Numbered from the stretch's first letter, positions 52,644 to 63,990 are shown. The stretch is 64,000 nucleotides of DNA from JAICYJ01 sp963737445 (GCA_963737445.1 CAVTSO010000005.1:44496-108495); one strand, 5' to 3'. The notes: generated from the letters alone by a model not told the origin. Program-made: numbers and translations.

Positions 52644-54691
52644 CAGTCCGCCCCTCGCTGCAGCACCAGGGTGCCCGCCGCGCCCACGCGTCCGCTCCAA
52701 CCGGGTGGGATCACCACGGTTGTGTCCTCCTGCTCGATGATGGTCTCGGCGGCGATCGTATCGTCCTGCGCGAGCTGCTCGCGGCCGGCGGCCGTCCACT
52801 GGCGCCAGCCGCCGTGGTAGACGCGGCGGGTGCCCGCGACCGCGGCCCGCCGGCCGTCCTCGGCGACCGTCCAGTCGATGTCAGGGATCCGTGCCAGCGC
52901 GCGCAGGCGCAACGTCACGATGTCGGTCTCGGTGACGGTCGGCGTGTAGTCATAGAGGCGCCGGTGCTCCTCCTCGAACGCCTCCTCGGCGGCGGCGATC
53001 GCCTCGGCCGTGACCGGCCGCGGCGCGAACGGCACGGTCAGGTTGTAGGCCTGGCCGCGGTAGCGCATGTCCAGCTCGTGGGAGAACTCGAAGCTACGGG
53101 TGACCGACGCCGACGTCTCCAGCAGCTCGTACGCCTCGGCCTCGAGACGCGCGAACTCCGCATCAAGGTCCCCGGGAGCGATGGCGGCGGTCGGCTGCAG
53201 CCAGCTGCGGCGCAGATCGTGTCGGATGTCGGTGGCGAGTAGCCCCAGCGCCGCCGCGACGCCCGGGTAGCGGGGGATCACGACGCGCGGGATGCCGAGC
53301 TCGTCGGCCAGGGCGCAGGCGTGCATGGGCCCGGCCCCGCCGATTGCGACCAGCGCGAAGCGGCGCGGGTCGTGGCCGCGGGCGATCGTCATCACCCGCA
53401 GCGCGTTTGCCATGTTGGCGTTGGCGATGCGCAGGATCGCGACGGCCGCCTCCTCCACGCCCAGGCCCAGCCGCTCGCCCACGGCGGCGGCGACGGCGCT
53501 CTCGGCCAGCTCGCGGTCGAGCGGCACGCCGTCCGCCAGCGCGCTCTCGGCCGACAGGTTGCCGAGCACCACGTGAGCGTCGGTGACCGTCGCATCCTTG
53601 CCGCCCAGGCCATAAGCGGCGGGTCCCGGCTCGGCGCCGGCGCTAGCCGGGCCGACCGTGAGCGAGCCGAACCGGTCGACGCGGGCGATCGAGCCACCGC
53701 CGGAGCCAATGCAGAGTACGTCGATCTGGGGCAGGTTGATGGGCATTCCGGCGGCCTCGCCGGAAAAGCGGCGCTGCGGGCTGCCATCGATCACCAGGCC
53801 GATGTCGGCGGTGGTGCCGCCCATGTCGAACGTCAGGGCCGCGCTCTCTCCAACGAGCTCGGCCAGGCGGGCGCCGCCGATCACGCCGGCGGCAGGGCCG
53901 GAGGCGGACAGGGCGATCGGCAGCTCGCGGGCGCGGGCGGCCGGAGCGACGCCGCCGTTGGTCTGCATCAAGTGCAGCGGCACCGAGACACCCTCGCCGC
54001 CCACCTCGTCAGTGACCGCACCCAGGTAGGCGCCCATCAGCGGCAGCAGCGAGGCATTGAGGGCGGTCGTCGAGGCGCGCACGTACTCGCGGAACTCGGG
54101 CACCACCCGCGACGACAGCGACACGACGGTGTCCGGTAGCTCCTCCGCCAGGATGTCGCCCACTTGCCGCTCGTGGTCGTCGTTGATGAAGGAGAACAGG
54201 AGCATCACGGCCACCGCCTCGACGCCACGGTCGCGCAACGCGGCGGCGGCGGCGCGGACGCTGTCGATGTCCAGGGACTCGACCTCATCACCGACGGCGT
54301 CGAGGCGGCCGCCGACGCCCAGGCACAGCTCGCGCGGCACTATTGGCTCGGGCTCCGGCGTCCACAGGTCGTACACGCGGGCCCGCATCTGGGTGCCGAT
54401 GGCGAGCACGTCGCGGAAGCCCTTGTTGGTGATCAGGGCGGTGCGGGCCAGGCGGCGCTGCACGATCGCGTTGGTGGCGACCGTGGAGCCGTGGGCCAGG
54501 TAGCCGACATCGGCGGCCTCGGCGCCTGCCCGCTCCAGCAGCTGGCGCAGGCCGTCCATGAAGCCGGCCTCGATCCGCTCCGGCGTCGATCGCACCTTGG
54601 CGATACGAACATGGCCGTCATCGACCACGATCACGGCGTCGGTAAACGTCCCGCCGACATCAATCCCGATCCGACCGCGCTTGTCGCTCAC
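52643..54691 (-). CDS. hyuA: Hydantoinase/oxoprolinase family protein, subunit A
   Basis: The 682-aa protein matches HyuA: GIDVGGTFTDAVIVVDDG (ATPase phosphate loop), LAHGSTVATNAI, the second actin-like motif FDMGGTTADIGLV, SGPAAGVIGG and AIGGAGPMHACALADELGIP. HyuA/HyuB pairs hydrolyse hydantoins, N-methylhydantoin or 5-oxoproline with ATP; acetophenone and acetone carboxylases are related. The exact reaction is not decided by sequence. GTG 54691 precedes VSDKRGRIGID and is preferred to longer frames. It opens the operon that ends with livM. Confidence 0.92.
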   Translation of the reverse strand: MSDKRGRIGIDVGGTFTDAVIVVDDGHVRIAKVRSTPERIEAGFMDGLRQLLERAGAEAADVGYLAHGSTVATNAIVQRRLARTALITNKGFRDVLAIGTQMRARVYDLWTPEPEPIVPRELCLGVGGRLDAVGDEVESLDIDSVRAAAAALRDRGVEAVAVMLLFSFINDDHERQVGDILAEELPDTVVSLSSRVVPEFREYVRASTTALNASLLPLMGAYLGAVTDEVGGEGVSVPLHLMQTNGGVAPAARARELPIALSASGPAAGVIGGARLAELVGESAALTFDMGGTTADIGLVIDGSPQRRFSGEAAGMPINLPQIDVLCIGSGGGSIARVDRFGSLTVGPASAGAEPGPAAYGLGGKDATVTDAHVVLGNLSAESALADGVPLDRELAESAVAAAVGERLGLGVEEAAVAILRIANANMANALRVMTIARGHDPRRFALVAIGGAGPMHACALADELGIPRVVIPRYPGVAAALGLLATDIRHDLRRSWLQPTAAIAPGDLDAEFARLEAEAYELLETSASVTRSFEFSHELDMRYRGQAYNLTVPFAPRPVTAEAIAAAEEAFEEEHRRLYDYTPTVTETDIVTLRLRALARIPDIDWTVAEDGRRAAVAGTRRVYHGGWRQWTAAGREQLAQDDTIAAETIIEQEDTTVVIPPGWSGRVGAAGTLVLQRGAD

Positions 54692-54968
54692 CCGCGTGAT
54701 GCTACGACAGCGAAACCGGCGCGCCAATCCGTCGATCGACGTACGCTCGAGCGCCGTGCCGCTGGACAAGCCGGCCCACCAGTAACCTGGTCCCTTGAAT
54801 CTGGTCCGTCGGTCGTGAAGGTCACGATGTCGATTCCGGAGCGTACGGTTAGGCCGCTGCGAGGATCTTGCTGACGTGCGGGCACCACTGTGCGCCGCGA
54901 GCGGTCAGCACGGCGTCTCGGTTTGAGTCCGTCTGCGATCGCGGTCGAGCGGTCAGCACCACACGGCC

Positions 54969-55261
54969 GTCCTGTGGGTGGGCCTCGTCGCGGCTGCGGC
55001 ATTGTTGGGTGGCATGGCGGAGATGAGTTCGCTTCAGGTGAGCAGAGCGTCTCGCGTCATCCCGATCACGTTCGCGTTCGAGATCGCCTTCCCGTGACCC
55101 TAGCGCCGCTCCTGTTCGGCGAACAGTGGAGCGCGCTAGGAACCATGCGCATCGTCACGCTGGCAGTGGCCCTCACCTCGGTGCTGGCCGCGACCGTGAT
55201 CTTGGCCGCATCCAGCGGCGTCACTCACCTGATCGAGGCGGAAACCCAAGGAGTGCCCTGA
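54969..55261 (+). pseudogene. C-terminal remnant of a membrane transporter (DMT-like)
   Basis: Two frames together encode three membrane segments: VLWVGLVAAAALLGGMAEMS, then VIPITFAFEIAFP, then after a frame change VTLAPLLFGEQW and IVTLAVALTSVLAATVILAA. The order and the FGEQW motif resemble the end of drug/metabolite-type membrane proteins. The rest of the gene is absent. Confidence 0.5.
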
Positions 55262-55827
55262 CTCCCCGCTCGGCCAGTCAGGTCATGAGCGTCCAAGACG
55301 CTCCTCTACTCCAGCACGCCGTCAACCGACCTACACAGCCGCTGCCTCGCGTCGCCACATGGGCGGCGCGACCCATTAGGCTCAGTCAGCCTCTCACCGC
55401 AGGTGGCCCGAGCACGTGATCAGCGTTTCCGGCGATCACACGCGAGGCTCGCTGGCAGACAATGACGCTTTCCATGCACGGCGTTGCCTCGGAATGCAGC
55501 TCGGAGGCCACAAACGCGCGTACGGGCCAAGTGTCCCGAACAGCCGAGTGGGGCCTCAAAGCTCGAAGGGGAAGGCTGTTGGCAGCCCTTCAGGAGGTGC
55601 GAACCGTAACGCACTGGTCTGTCTGGCCGGCATTCCGTGCCGCGTGCCGGCGTGCTGGCCGGCTGGGCGTGTCAGAATCGACTCGGTGAGCGACGGCCCT
55701 TTCGACCAGCGGTATGACCTCGTCACGAGACTGAAGAGCTCCAGCGCTTGAACGTCCAGGGTCGAGCGCTGGCGGGTCCGACGCGCTCGCTGTTGGAAGC
55801 GGTTGGTGTTCGCAAGGGGTTGCTGGT
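55262..55827. other. Stretch without a supported gene
   Basis: About 560 bp between two gene remnants; open frames exist on both strands but none shows a domain. The GGGAAGGCTGTTGGC string at about 55570 recurs near 56100, so part of the area may be duplicated. Confidence 0.35.
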
Positions 55828-56017
55828 GCCGTCGCCTTCACCAGGTCGGCGAACCGCCGGTGACCCCAGACGCCGCATCGTCGCCGTGCTCCGGTGTGTA
55901 CCGCGTGTAGCCGCGCATGTCCGCGAACAGGAACGTGCGGATGTTCCGCCCCGGAGACCAGGGGCGCACCCGCGCCTGATCTCGTGTCTTCCGCCACGAT
56001 CCGCAGAGTTCTACGAC
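55828..56017 (-). pseudogene. Partial duplicate of the cyclase-propeller gene 5' end
   Basis: About 190 bp closely match 57625-57806, the start of the intact cyclase gene, including the ATG and MAEDTRSG. The protein frame is lost after about 18 residues (GADIRTFLF becomes out of frame) and returns as RFADLVKAT. It is a dead copy on the same strand, 1.8 kb downstream of its parent. Confidence 0.75.
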
Positions 56018-56154
56018 CTAGCCCGTGCCCATGCCGGGCCCGGATCCAGTCCGAGAACGGCTATGGATGTTCGGCCGGAGGGGTGTGTCAGGCCGGCGCA
56101 GGGAAGGCTGTTGGCGAGTCCGAACTAGCCCGCCGGCCGATCAGGAGGAACCGA

Positions 56155-57789
56155 TCAAGGAGCGGGAGACGGGTACCCAAGCCAGGCAGCGCCGTGTCCG
56201 GCGGCGAGCTGCGCGTGGCCGGTTCGAGGTAGTGTCCTTTGGCTGATGTGCCGGCTCGTTGCATTGACCAGGATGAGGTGGTGCGTCAACCCGTCGACAA
56301 TCCATACCAGTCCGCCGTCGGCAGCAATAGAGTCTGCGTAACCCGGGAGCGTATGTGTCCATATCACGGCGCTCGGTCGCGGGAAGAGCGCCGGGTTGAT
56401 CTCTGTGATCACGGTGCCATCGGTGATCGTCCACACAGCTCCGGCCGCAGTCGTGATCATGGAGGCGCGCGTCTTGAAGCCTCCCGTAATCCTGTTTGTG
56501 CTCGGTTCGATCCGCGAGAGTTGATTGTCTCGCAGGAACCAGACGGCGCCGGCGCCAACCGCCACAGCATGCTCCACATTCGTGTAGTCCAAGTAGCTGA
56601 GGTTCGGGGCGAACCACCGCGCAAGGCGACGCCCGGTGGTCGGGTCGATCCGCCAAAACATCCGACCATCGCAGCAGTAGTCAGTTCCCCCAGACGGCCA
56701 CACCCAGATGGAGCGAAACCCCGCGGCGATGTAGAAGGCCCCCTGCGTATGAATGAACGGCTCCGTGGGAATCACGCCCTCGACCGCGGTCGGGCTTTGC
56801 GGATCGATCACCTGGACGTTGTTGCTGCCCTCGCCTCCTCCGGTCACGAACACGCGTCCCAGTCCGATCGCAAGTGGAGCGCCCGTACACCCCGGACAGC
56901 CGGTGAGACCGACGCTCGCGTCGATGTGGCCGGTCGCCGGGTTGACCCGAGACAGCCCCTCCGGCGTCGTGATCCAGACCCATCCATACCCCCAGGCCAG
57001 ATCCTGCACAGCATCCGGGCGGGGGCGAACTGGCATGACGGTCTGCTTGCCGCCCGCCGCGCTGACTCTGACAATGCCGGCTCTGGGAAGCTCCCCGATA
57101 CCAGATGCCTGGTTGGTATGGGAGGAGCGCACTGCAACTATGACTACGACGGCTACAACGATCACGGCCGTCGCGGCGGCGACATACCAGCGCCTCCGCG
57201 GTGGCGCCTTTGTGACCGGCGCTGGTGGCATCGGTGTCACCGGTTCGACGACGACGTACCGCACAGGCCGCGCCAGGCCCTTCAACGTTGCGGAGCGCCC
57301 CTCGAGAAACCGCATACCGTCGACCCGGCTAGCTAGCCCGATCACGGTCTCGCTGGCGAGGGTCTCACCCGGCTTCGCCAGCGCGCACAGCCGTGCCGCC
57401 AGGTTCAGCGAGGCGCCGCGATAGCCGCCGTGCGTAGGTACCGCCTCACCCGCATCCAAGCCCATCCCCACGCCGATCGGAAACGCCGGCTCCTCCTCCG
57501 ATCCGGTGCGCAGGCGCCGCTGGAGCTCCACCGAGGCGCGCAACGCTTGCCGGGCCGAGCGGAACACGCACAACGCCTCATCCCCCCGCAACTCCAACAA
57601 CTCGCCCTCGAACCCGGGCACCGTCGCCTTCACCAAGTCGGCAAACCGGCCCGCGAGCGCGGACGCGGCATCGTCGCCATGCTCCTGCGTATAGCGCGTG
57701 TAGCCGCGCATATCCGCGAACAGGAACGTGCGGATATCCGCCCCGGAGACCAGGGGCGCGGCCGCGCCTGATCTCGTGTCTTCGGCCAC
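56155..57789 (-). CDS. Class III cyclase with TM and extracytoplasmic beta-propeller
   Basis: The 544-aa protein has a class III cyclase domain (about residues 18-185): LFADMRGYT with the metal Asp D26, ELRGDEALCVF with the second metal Asp D70, and GASLNLAARL with N129 and R133 that position the nucleotide. One TM follows (residues 201-220), then an extracytoplasmic propeller (VQDLAWGYGWVWITTPEGLS, AIGLGRVFVTGGGEGSNNVQ, AVAVGAGAVWFLRDNQLSRI, SIAADGGLVWIVDGLTHHLI). The GxVWV-type blades resemble SMP-30/YVTN repeats. An outside sensor joined to an inside cyclase suggests a one-protein receptor producing cAMP or cGMP. It is the only intact member of its local family. Confidence 0.88.
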   Translation of the reverse strand: MAEDTRSGAAAPLVSGADIRTFLFADMRGYTRYTQEHGDDAASALAGRFADLVKATVPGFEGELLELRGDEALCVFRSARQALRASVELQRRLRTGSEEEPAFPIGVGMGLDAGEAVPTHGGYRGASLNLAARLCALAKPGETLASETVIGLASRVDGMRFLEGRSATLKGLARPVRYVVVEPVTPMPPAPVTKAPPRRRWYVAAATAVIVVAVVVIVAVRSSHTNQASGIGELPRAGIVRVSAAGGKQTVMPVRPRPDAVQDLAWGYGWVWITTPEGLSRVNPATGHIDASVGLTGCPGCTGAPLAIGLGRVFVTGGGEGSNNVQVIDPQSPTAVEGVIPTEPFIHTQGAFYIAAGFRSIWVWPSGGTDYCCDGRMFWRIDPTTGRRLARWFAPNLSYLDYTNVEHAVAVGAGAVWFLRDNQLSRIEPSTNRITGGFKTRASMITTAAGAVWTITDGTVITEINPALFPRPSAVIWTHTLPGYADSIAADGGLVWIVDGLTHHLILVNATSRHISQRTLPRTGHAQLAAGHGAAWLGYPSPAP

Positions 57790-58300
57790 GATCCGCAGAG
57801 TCTACGACCCCATCCGCGCCGGTGCTGTGCCGGCCGGCGAGCCGAACCCGCACGCCGCCTTCGTCCGACCGTCCACAGCCGTGCCCAAGTACGACCGCGC
57901 GCTTGAGCGGACGCGTTTGCAGCACCACACCACACCCCCCACCCAACGCCGACCGTAACGCGATGGTCGTTAGCGGGCTGACCGGCGGTGTAGACCTGCC
58001 ACTGGTGGGAGTCCTTTCGGAGCGGCGGTGGCGCGGATAGATGCACCGTTTCGCGACATATGTCACACTCTCCGGATGTTGCGATCCCTGGGACTGGGGG
58101 CGCGGGCATAGGTCTCTCGGCAGATCATCGAACCGTCCTCCTCGATCGCCCGCAGCAGCGCCGCCGGAGGCGTGTGGCCCCCATCCTGCCACCGGCAGGC
58201 GGCGATGCCCAAGATGCGGCCACCCCAGGCCGATGCCGGGGTCGGACGTCAGCTACTAGCTGCCACCGCCAGCCGACCGCCCCGCGTGAGCCTCGCCCAA
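57790..58300. other. Upstream region of the cyclase gene, no gene seen
   Basis: About 510 bp. No coding frame is convincing; it should include the promoter of the cyclase-propeller gene. Confidence 0.35.
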
Positions 58301-58612
58301 TCAGCGCACCTGGCTCGCGCGGATTGCAACAACGCGGGCACTAGCTGTCCGCGGCGGCGGAAACGACGACTGCAGCCCCGGTATGACGACCTGGAAGAGC
58401 TGCTCAGGCTCGTCGAAGTCTCTTAGTTGGAACTCGCCTAGGTCCTCGACTTCAGCGCGGGTACCGTCGTGAAGCAGACCTCGAGCGGCACTGGAAAGGA
58501 GAACCTGGCCGCCATGCGCGGCAGCGGCGACTCGCGCAGCATGGTGCAGCTCGAGGCCGACGTAGTTGTTGCCGACGCGCTCCACACTGCCGCTGTGAAC
58601 TCCCATGCGCGC
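58301..58612 (-). pseudogene. 5'-truncated class III cyclase fragment
   Basis: The frame encodes the second half of a cyclase domain: RMGVHSGSVERVGNNYVGLE, LHHAARVAAAAHGGQVLLSS, VEDLGEFQLRDFDEPEQLFQ, VVIPGL. The first half with the metal-binding Asp residues is missing, so it cannot be active. The pattern (GEFQLRDF, LFQVV) is that of cyclase domains that precede ATPase/TPR or propeller regions. Confidence 0.75.
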
Positions 58613-58804
58613 CTGCTCCCGGAGGCACGGCCAACGCATTGGCCTGTTCCACCGCGCGCGCCTCGAAAAGCCTCGGCTGCCTTCACCGCGGCCGGGTATG
58701 TATCCCGTCTTACACATGTGGAGCATCTGCCGATGCAGACGCAGCGCCGGGCGGTTCCTACGATTGCAGCAACAGAACTTTGGTAGTCGACAAGGGAGTG
58801 CGAC

Positions 58805-59137
58805 ATGGCATCGCTAACTCGGACACTCAGGCTTCTGGTCATCGCGATAGCGGCGCTGGCGCTTACGGTTTCAGCGGCGCAGGCTCATCCGATCGGTCTG
58901 ACGACCTCGAAGGAACGGACGAACGCGCCGTCCAGCTCCTCGATCCTCAAGGCAAAGCTCCATCTACCGATATCGATGACGAAGTCGAGCGTGGTTGGTT
59001 CCGCTCCCGCCCGAACGGCGTCGGACAGTGGCTTTGGCTGGGCATATGCCTTGATCGGCGCCGCACTCGTGGCTGCCTTGGCCGGGCTTGCCGTCTCCGG
59101 CATCCGGATCAGCCACCGCCGCCCAGTCCAGACCTGA
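58805..59137 (+). CDS. Small exported membrane protein, 110 aa
   Basis: The protein has a signal peptide (LRLLVIAIAALALTVSAAQA) and a C-terminal TM (WAYALIGAALVAALAGLAV) followed by a basic tail, so it would be anchored with a short exposed Ser-rich segment. AAGGGAG stands 7 bp before ATG 58805. Function unknown. Its 3' end overlaps the remnant on the other strand by about 30 bp. Confidence 0.75.
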   Translation: MASLTRTLRLLVIAIAALALTVSAAQAHPIGLTTSKERTNAPSSSSILKAKLHLPISMTKSSVVGSAPARTASDSGFGWAYALIGAALVAALAGLAVSGIRISHRRPVQT

Positions 59138-59830
59138 ACGCAGATCCCGGCCCTCGGCGCGCACTCGAACGGCGCACCGAGGGCCAGGACTTCTGGGCTC
59201 GGTGGCCGAGCCCGGTACGGATGAGCTTGATCTCAGCCGTGCCGCCGCCGTGTTCGCCCATGGATTCAGCGGTAAGCCGTTCAGCCTGTTTGCCCGGCGC
59301 CGGACGCGCGGCGATAGCTGCAGGACTACCGCCAACCCCAATCGGCGTTGCCCGCGTCGAGCTCGGGTAGATGCGCGAGACGCTTGTCTCGCCGGTGCTC
59401 GCGACCCACACGACCCCAACGCCAACCGTGATCGCCGAGGGCGACGTGCCGATTCCGACGCGGATATCCCGCACCACACGACCCGTCGCGGGATCAACCA
59501 CCGCCACGCTGTTCGCATAGACGCGCACATCGGAGACGGTGCGACCGTGACTGCTCCAAGAGTGCGCCCACACCAGCCCGCCCGCGAACGCCAGGACGAG
59601 TCCAGCCGCCGCCGCGCCCGGCAATCGGTGGCGGCGATGCGATTGGGATGGTTCTGGGGTCGGCGCGGGAGGCGGTGCGATCGCTTCGTCGGGATGGATC
59701 TCAACGACCCGCTCAGGATCGCGCACACCGTTAAGCCGGACGTCGCTCGGCCGCTCCCAATGCACCCGGGTACCGCGCCGGTCAGGCCGACCACCCGCTC
59801 GGTGACAAGAATCTGGGCACAGATCCCGCG
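59109..59830 (-). pseudogene. Cyclase-TM-propeller remnant
   Basis: Two frames give the end of a cyclase domain (ICAQILVTERVVGLTGAVPG, then VHWERPSDVRLNGVRDPERV), a TM (LPGAAAAGLVLAFAGGLVWA) and the first propeller blades (NSVAVVDPATGRVVRDIRVG, SPSAITVGVGVVWVAS). The rest of the propeller is missing. It has the same architecture as the intact gene at 56155, though the sequence differs. Confidence 0.65.
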
Positions 59831-59990
59831 CTCCCCCGCAGTCGGTGCTCAGCAGCGCCCTGCGCCAACGCCACCACCGTGACTCGATCTCGCCAACGAC
59901 GGAGCTTCGGGTTGCGACCGAAGAAGCCATCAAGCTCGGCGTCGGCGACCCGGCCAAGCCGCGCGAGATCAGCGTCGTCAACCTGCTCGA
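59830..59990 (-). pseudogene. Fragment of an uncharacterised protein, perhaps nucleotidyltransferase-like
   Basis: A short frame reads VDDADLARLGRVADAELDGF, then FGRNPKLRRWRDRVTVVALA and QGAAEHRLR, and then runs into the cyclase remnant. It resembles the N-terminus of uncharacterised nucleotidyltransferase-like proteins of actinobacteria; the identification is from memory of the pattern and is weak. Confidence 0.35.
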
Positions 59991-60017
59991 ATGTTCATGT
60001 GGTCGCCTGTCAGGAGG

Positions 60018-61658
<1,641 letters not shown>

Positions 61659-61666
61659 CAATCCTC

Positions 61667-61975
61667 CTAGGCCTTCGCCTTGACCTTGGTGGAGACGACC
61701 TTGGCCAGGATGTCCGACTCACGCAGAATCAGATACTCCTCACCGGAGACCTTCACCTCGGTGCCACCGTACTTTGAAAACAGGACTTCATCGCCCTTCT
61801 TGACGTCGAGCGGGACGAGCATTCCGTCCTCATAGCGACCGGGGCCGACCTCGACTACGTTGCCGCGCTGCGGCTTCTCCTTTGCCGTATCCGGCAGCAC
61901 GATGCCGCTGTACGACACGTCCTCTTCCTCGAGCACCTCGACGATCACACGATCGCCCAACGGCTTCAAATCCAT
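61667..61975 (-). CDS. groES: Co-chaperonin GroES
   Basis: The 102-aa protein is intact: KPLGDRVIVEVLEEEDVSYS, the mobile-loop residues GIVLPDTA, and KKGDEVLFSKYGGTEVKVSG. It caps the GroEL ring. GAGGGGG precedes ATG 61975. It is the first gene of the groES-groEL operon with a CIRCE element 32 bp upstream. Confidence 0.97.
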   Translation of the reverse strand: MDLKPLGDRVIVEVLEEEDVSYSGIVLPDTAKEKPQRGNVVEVGPGRYEDGMLVPLDVKKGDEVLFSKYGGTEVKVSGEEYLILRESDILAKVVSTKVKAKA

Positions 61976-62006
61976 CAGACACCCCCTCGCAGAACAAATC
62001 AGAATC

Positions 62007-62033
62007 TTGGCACTCTCATGGGAGGAGTGCCAA
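62007..62033. promoter_or_regulatory. CIRCE element (HrcA operator)
   Basis: TTGGCACTC and GAGTGCCAA form a perfect 9-bp inverted repeat with a 9-base spacer. This is the CIRCE layout (consensus TTAGCACTC-N9-GAGTGCTAA with one symmetric change). HrcA binding here would repress groESL until heat shock. Confidence 0.93.
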
Positions 62034-62055
62034 CCTGCACCATAGCACGGCAGCG

Positions 62056-62285
62056 ATTCCTGTCACACTCATCGAGGACGAACAGCGCAATCTCGTCGCT
62101 CCTTACGGAGAGGTGGGATGGGTCAAGAACGCCCGCGCTGCGGGCGAGGTCACACTCACCCGAGCCGGTCGCTCAGACACGATGCGCGTCTCCGAGTTGG
62201 AGCCTCAGGAAGCCAAAGCCGCGCCGGTGCTGCTCGGCCACAAACCGCGCTGGGCGGATGCAGGACGTCAAGGGGCTGATCCAGG
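62056..62285 (+). pseudogene. Fragment of a deazaflavin-dependent nitroreductase-family protein
   Basis: The frame reads PVTLIEDEQRNLVAPYGEVG, then WVKNARAAGEVTLTRAGRSD and VSELEPQEAKAAPVLL. This is the central part of the Ddn-type F420-dependent family. Both the N-terminus and the C-terminus are missing; it starts within the groES promoter region. Confidence 0.6.
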
Positions 62286-62553
62286 GATCCGCTACGTTCC
62301 CAGGGATCCGCTACGTGCGACGAGTTCACCCCGCGCCGCAGCGCCGACACCTGACCAACACTCGAACCGTTGCCCTTCGCGCGCGCCGCGTAGGAGGTCT
62401 ACGCCTCCGTATGCGGCGGCACCCCAGGGTGTCATTCTGCTCGCGACGGGGCCGCGAGACGCCACCGGTCAGTTCTCTTGCCTCATATCGATGTGTGACG
62501 AACAAGGAAACACTCGGAGGGCACCGCGAATGCGTGCCCTCCGAGTGGCTGAG

Positions 62554-62841
62554 CTAGTGGGCGACGAGCTCGCCGACGACCACGCTGGGCTTGGTCATCT
62601 TGGGCAGGTTCGTGTGAACCCACTCCTCGGCGACCTTGTTGGACGCCTCAGCGTCTTTTCGCGTCTTGAAGATGCTGATCGACGCGACCATGTCGTCCTT
62701 GGCCTCGGGCTTGATTAGCTCGTATGACACGAACCCGGGCGACTTGGCGAGGATCGGACGCAACTCTAGGTTGGCCTTCCGCGTTGCAGTGGCCTGCGTC
62801 TTGGTGTCCAGGCCCTTGTACTGTCGGATCAGGGCATACAT
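62554..62841 (-). CDS. Small monooxygenase-like (ABM-fold) protein
   Basis: The 95-aa protein starts YALIRQYKGLDTKTQ and contains PGFVSYELIKPEAKDDMVAS and ISIFKTRKDAEASNKVAEEW, the ferredoxin-like pattern of antibiotic-biosynthesis-monooxygenase-fold proteins. ATG 62841 follows an AAGGAAGGGAG leader. Activity is not predictable; such small proteins may be heme-degrading, oxidising or merely sensory. Confidence 0.75.
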   Translation of the reverse strand: MYALIRQYKGLDTKTQATATRKANLELRPILAKSPGFVSYELIKPEAKDDMVASISIFKTRKDAEASNKVAEEWVHTNLPKMTKPSVVVGELVAH

Positions 62842-63060
62842 GTCCTGCTCCCTTCCTTGGGTATTCCAGGGCGACGGTCGCGGTCGTTGCATGCGGCTGC
62901 CCTGGGGGAAACCGGGAGAACTGCGACCCTGCGGCACTCAGGAGGTCAGGGCCCACCGTTACTCGGCGATTGCCACCCGACACGAAATGCTGCCATTGAT
63001 GTATAACAGGCATCCCCTGGTATAGCAAATAGGAACCGTCGCTACGACAAGCCGATCAAT

Positions 63061-63457
63061 CTATTCCCAACGCAAATCCGAAGCTGGGACGGCTCCCAGG
63101 GGCAAACCGGCTGCAGGCGGGCGTGTCCAGGCTGGGCGCGACGATGCTTCCGGGAGCGCGTCGATTGCGGCGCACACGCGAAGTGCATCCCTAGCCGTTC
63201 TCATGACGGCCATTTGCAGCGAGATCCGGACAGGATCATCGCCGGCCGCGATCAAGTCGAGCTCACACGACACCAAGACGTCCGCGAACTCGAGATCGCT
63301 CAGCGGTCTGACCGGAACTCGACACACAGCGACGCTTTCCCGCATCAAACAAGGCGGCGACCATTCGGCAGGCCGCTGCCTGCACCCACGTCGCCCTCTC
63401 GGCATCGGCAAAATCTGCCACGCGTCTCAGAAGATGGTCTTCCACGTCTACCTCCAT
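63061..63457 (-). pseudogene. Uncharacterised small protein, probable frameshift
   Basis: The start (MEVDVEDHLLRRVADFADAE, RATWVQAAACRMVAALFDAG) is in one frame and the rest (RPLSDLEFADVLVSCELDLI, SLQMAVMRTARDALRVCAAI) in another; the switch is near 63340. Mixed helices and no recognised family. Confidence 0.4.
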
Positions 63458-63623
63458 CACAACTCGTGATGACCAAGCTCTGGAGTCAGATGGAGCGTGG
63501 CTGGGATTGGGCCGCGCGAGAAGCGACCGTAGCACAGATCGCGACTGACACCGGACGCCGGCCGTTAGAGGCTGCGCGTTTGACCGCTGACCCACGGTGG
63601 TGTGCAGGATATGCTGGGCGCTT

Positions 63624-63848
63624 ATGGCACAGCTCAGCGTAAGACTCAGCACCGGAGAGCAGTGCTACATCGAACTGAAACCCGAAGACGGTCAGCCTGA
63701 GACGCAGCTCCAGAACTTCTTGAACGAGGAGCCACCGTTCAGGCAGAAATGGTTGGAGACCACCACCGGCAGATACGTCCGGATGTCCACCCTCATCTCA
63801 GTGGAACTCCTCACGCTAGATCCCGACGATCCGCGTCTCTCCAGCTAG
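63624..63848 (+). CDS. Hypothetical protein, 74 aa
   Basis: ATG 63624 opens a 74-residue frame (AQLSVRLSTGEQCYIELKPE, NEEPPFRQKWLETTTGRYVR, VELLTLDPDDPRLSS) with good codon use. It resembles small beta-strand-rich proteins but no family is recognised. Confidence 0.5.
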   Translation: MAQLSVRLSTGEQCYIELKPEDGQPETQLQNFLNEEPPFRQKWLETTTGRYVRMSTLISVELLTLDPDDPRLSS

Positions 63849-63896
63849 CACAGTCAAAAGGCCCCGACCGAGACGAGCCAGGGCCGAGCCGTTGAT

Positions 63897-63990
63897 CGGT
63901 GAACCCGTTGATCGTGATGCGCGCCGGCCGACGTTTGCTCTTGCCGAGCGCCTCGACGACATCCTGGGAACCCGGAGCCGGGTTGCCTCT
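63897..63990 (-). pseudogene. DUF1905/YdeI-type fragment at the right edge
   Basis: The minus strand reads QDVVEALGKSKRRPARITIN then GFT before the match is lost. DVVEALGKxKRxPVRVTING is the signature of DUF1905 domains. The frame upstream does not continue cleanly to the window edge. Confidence 0.4.

Noticed and set aside
54917..54935. CGGTTTGAGTCCGTCTG, similar to the 39454 repeat
   Set aside because: Only part of the repeat matches and no acceptor-like strand follows; likely coincidence.
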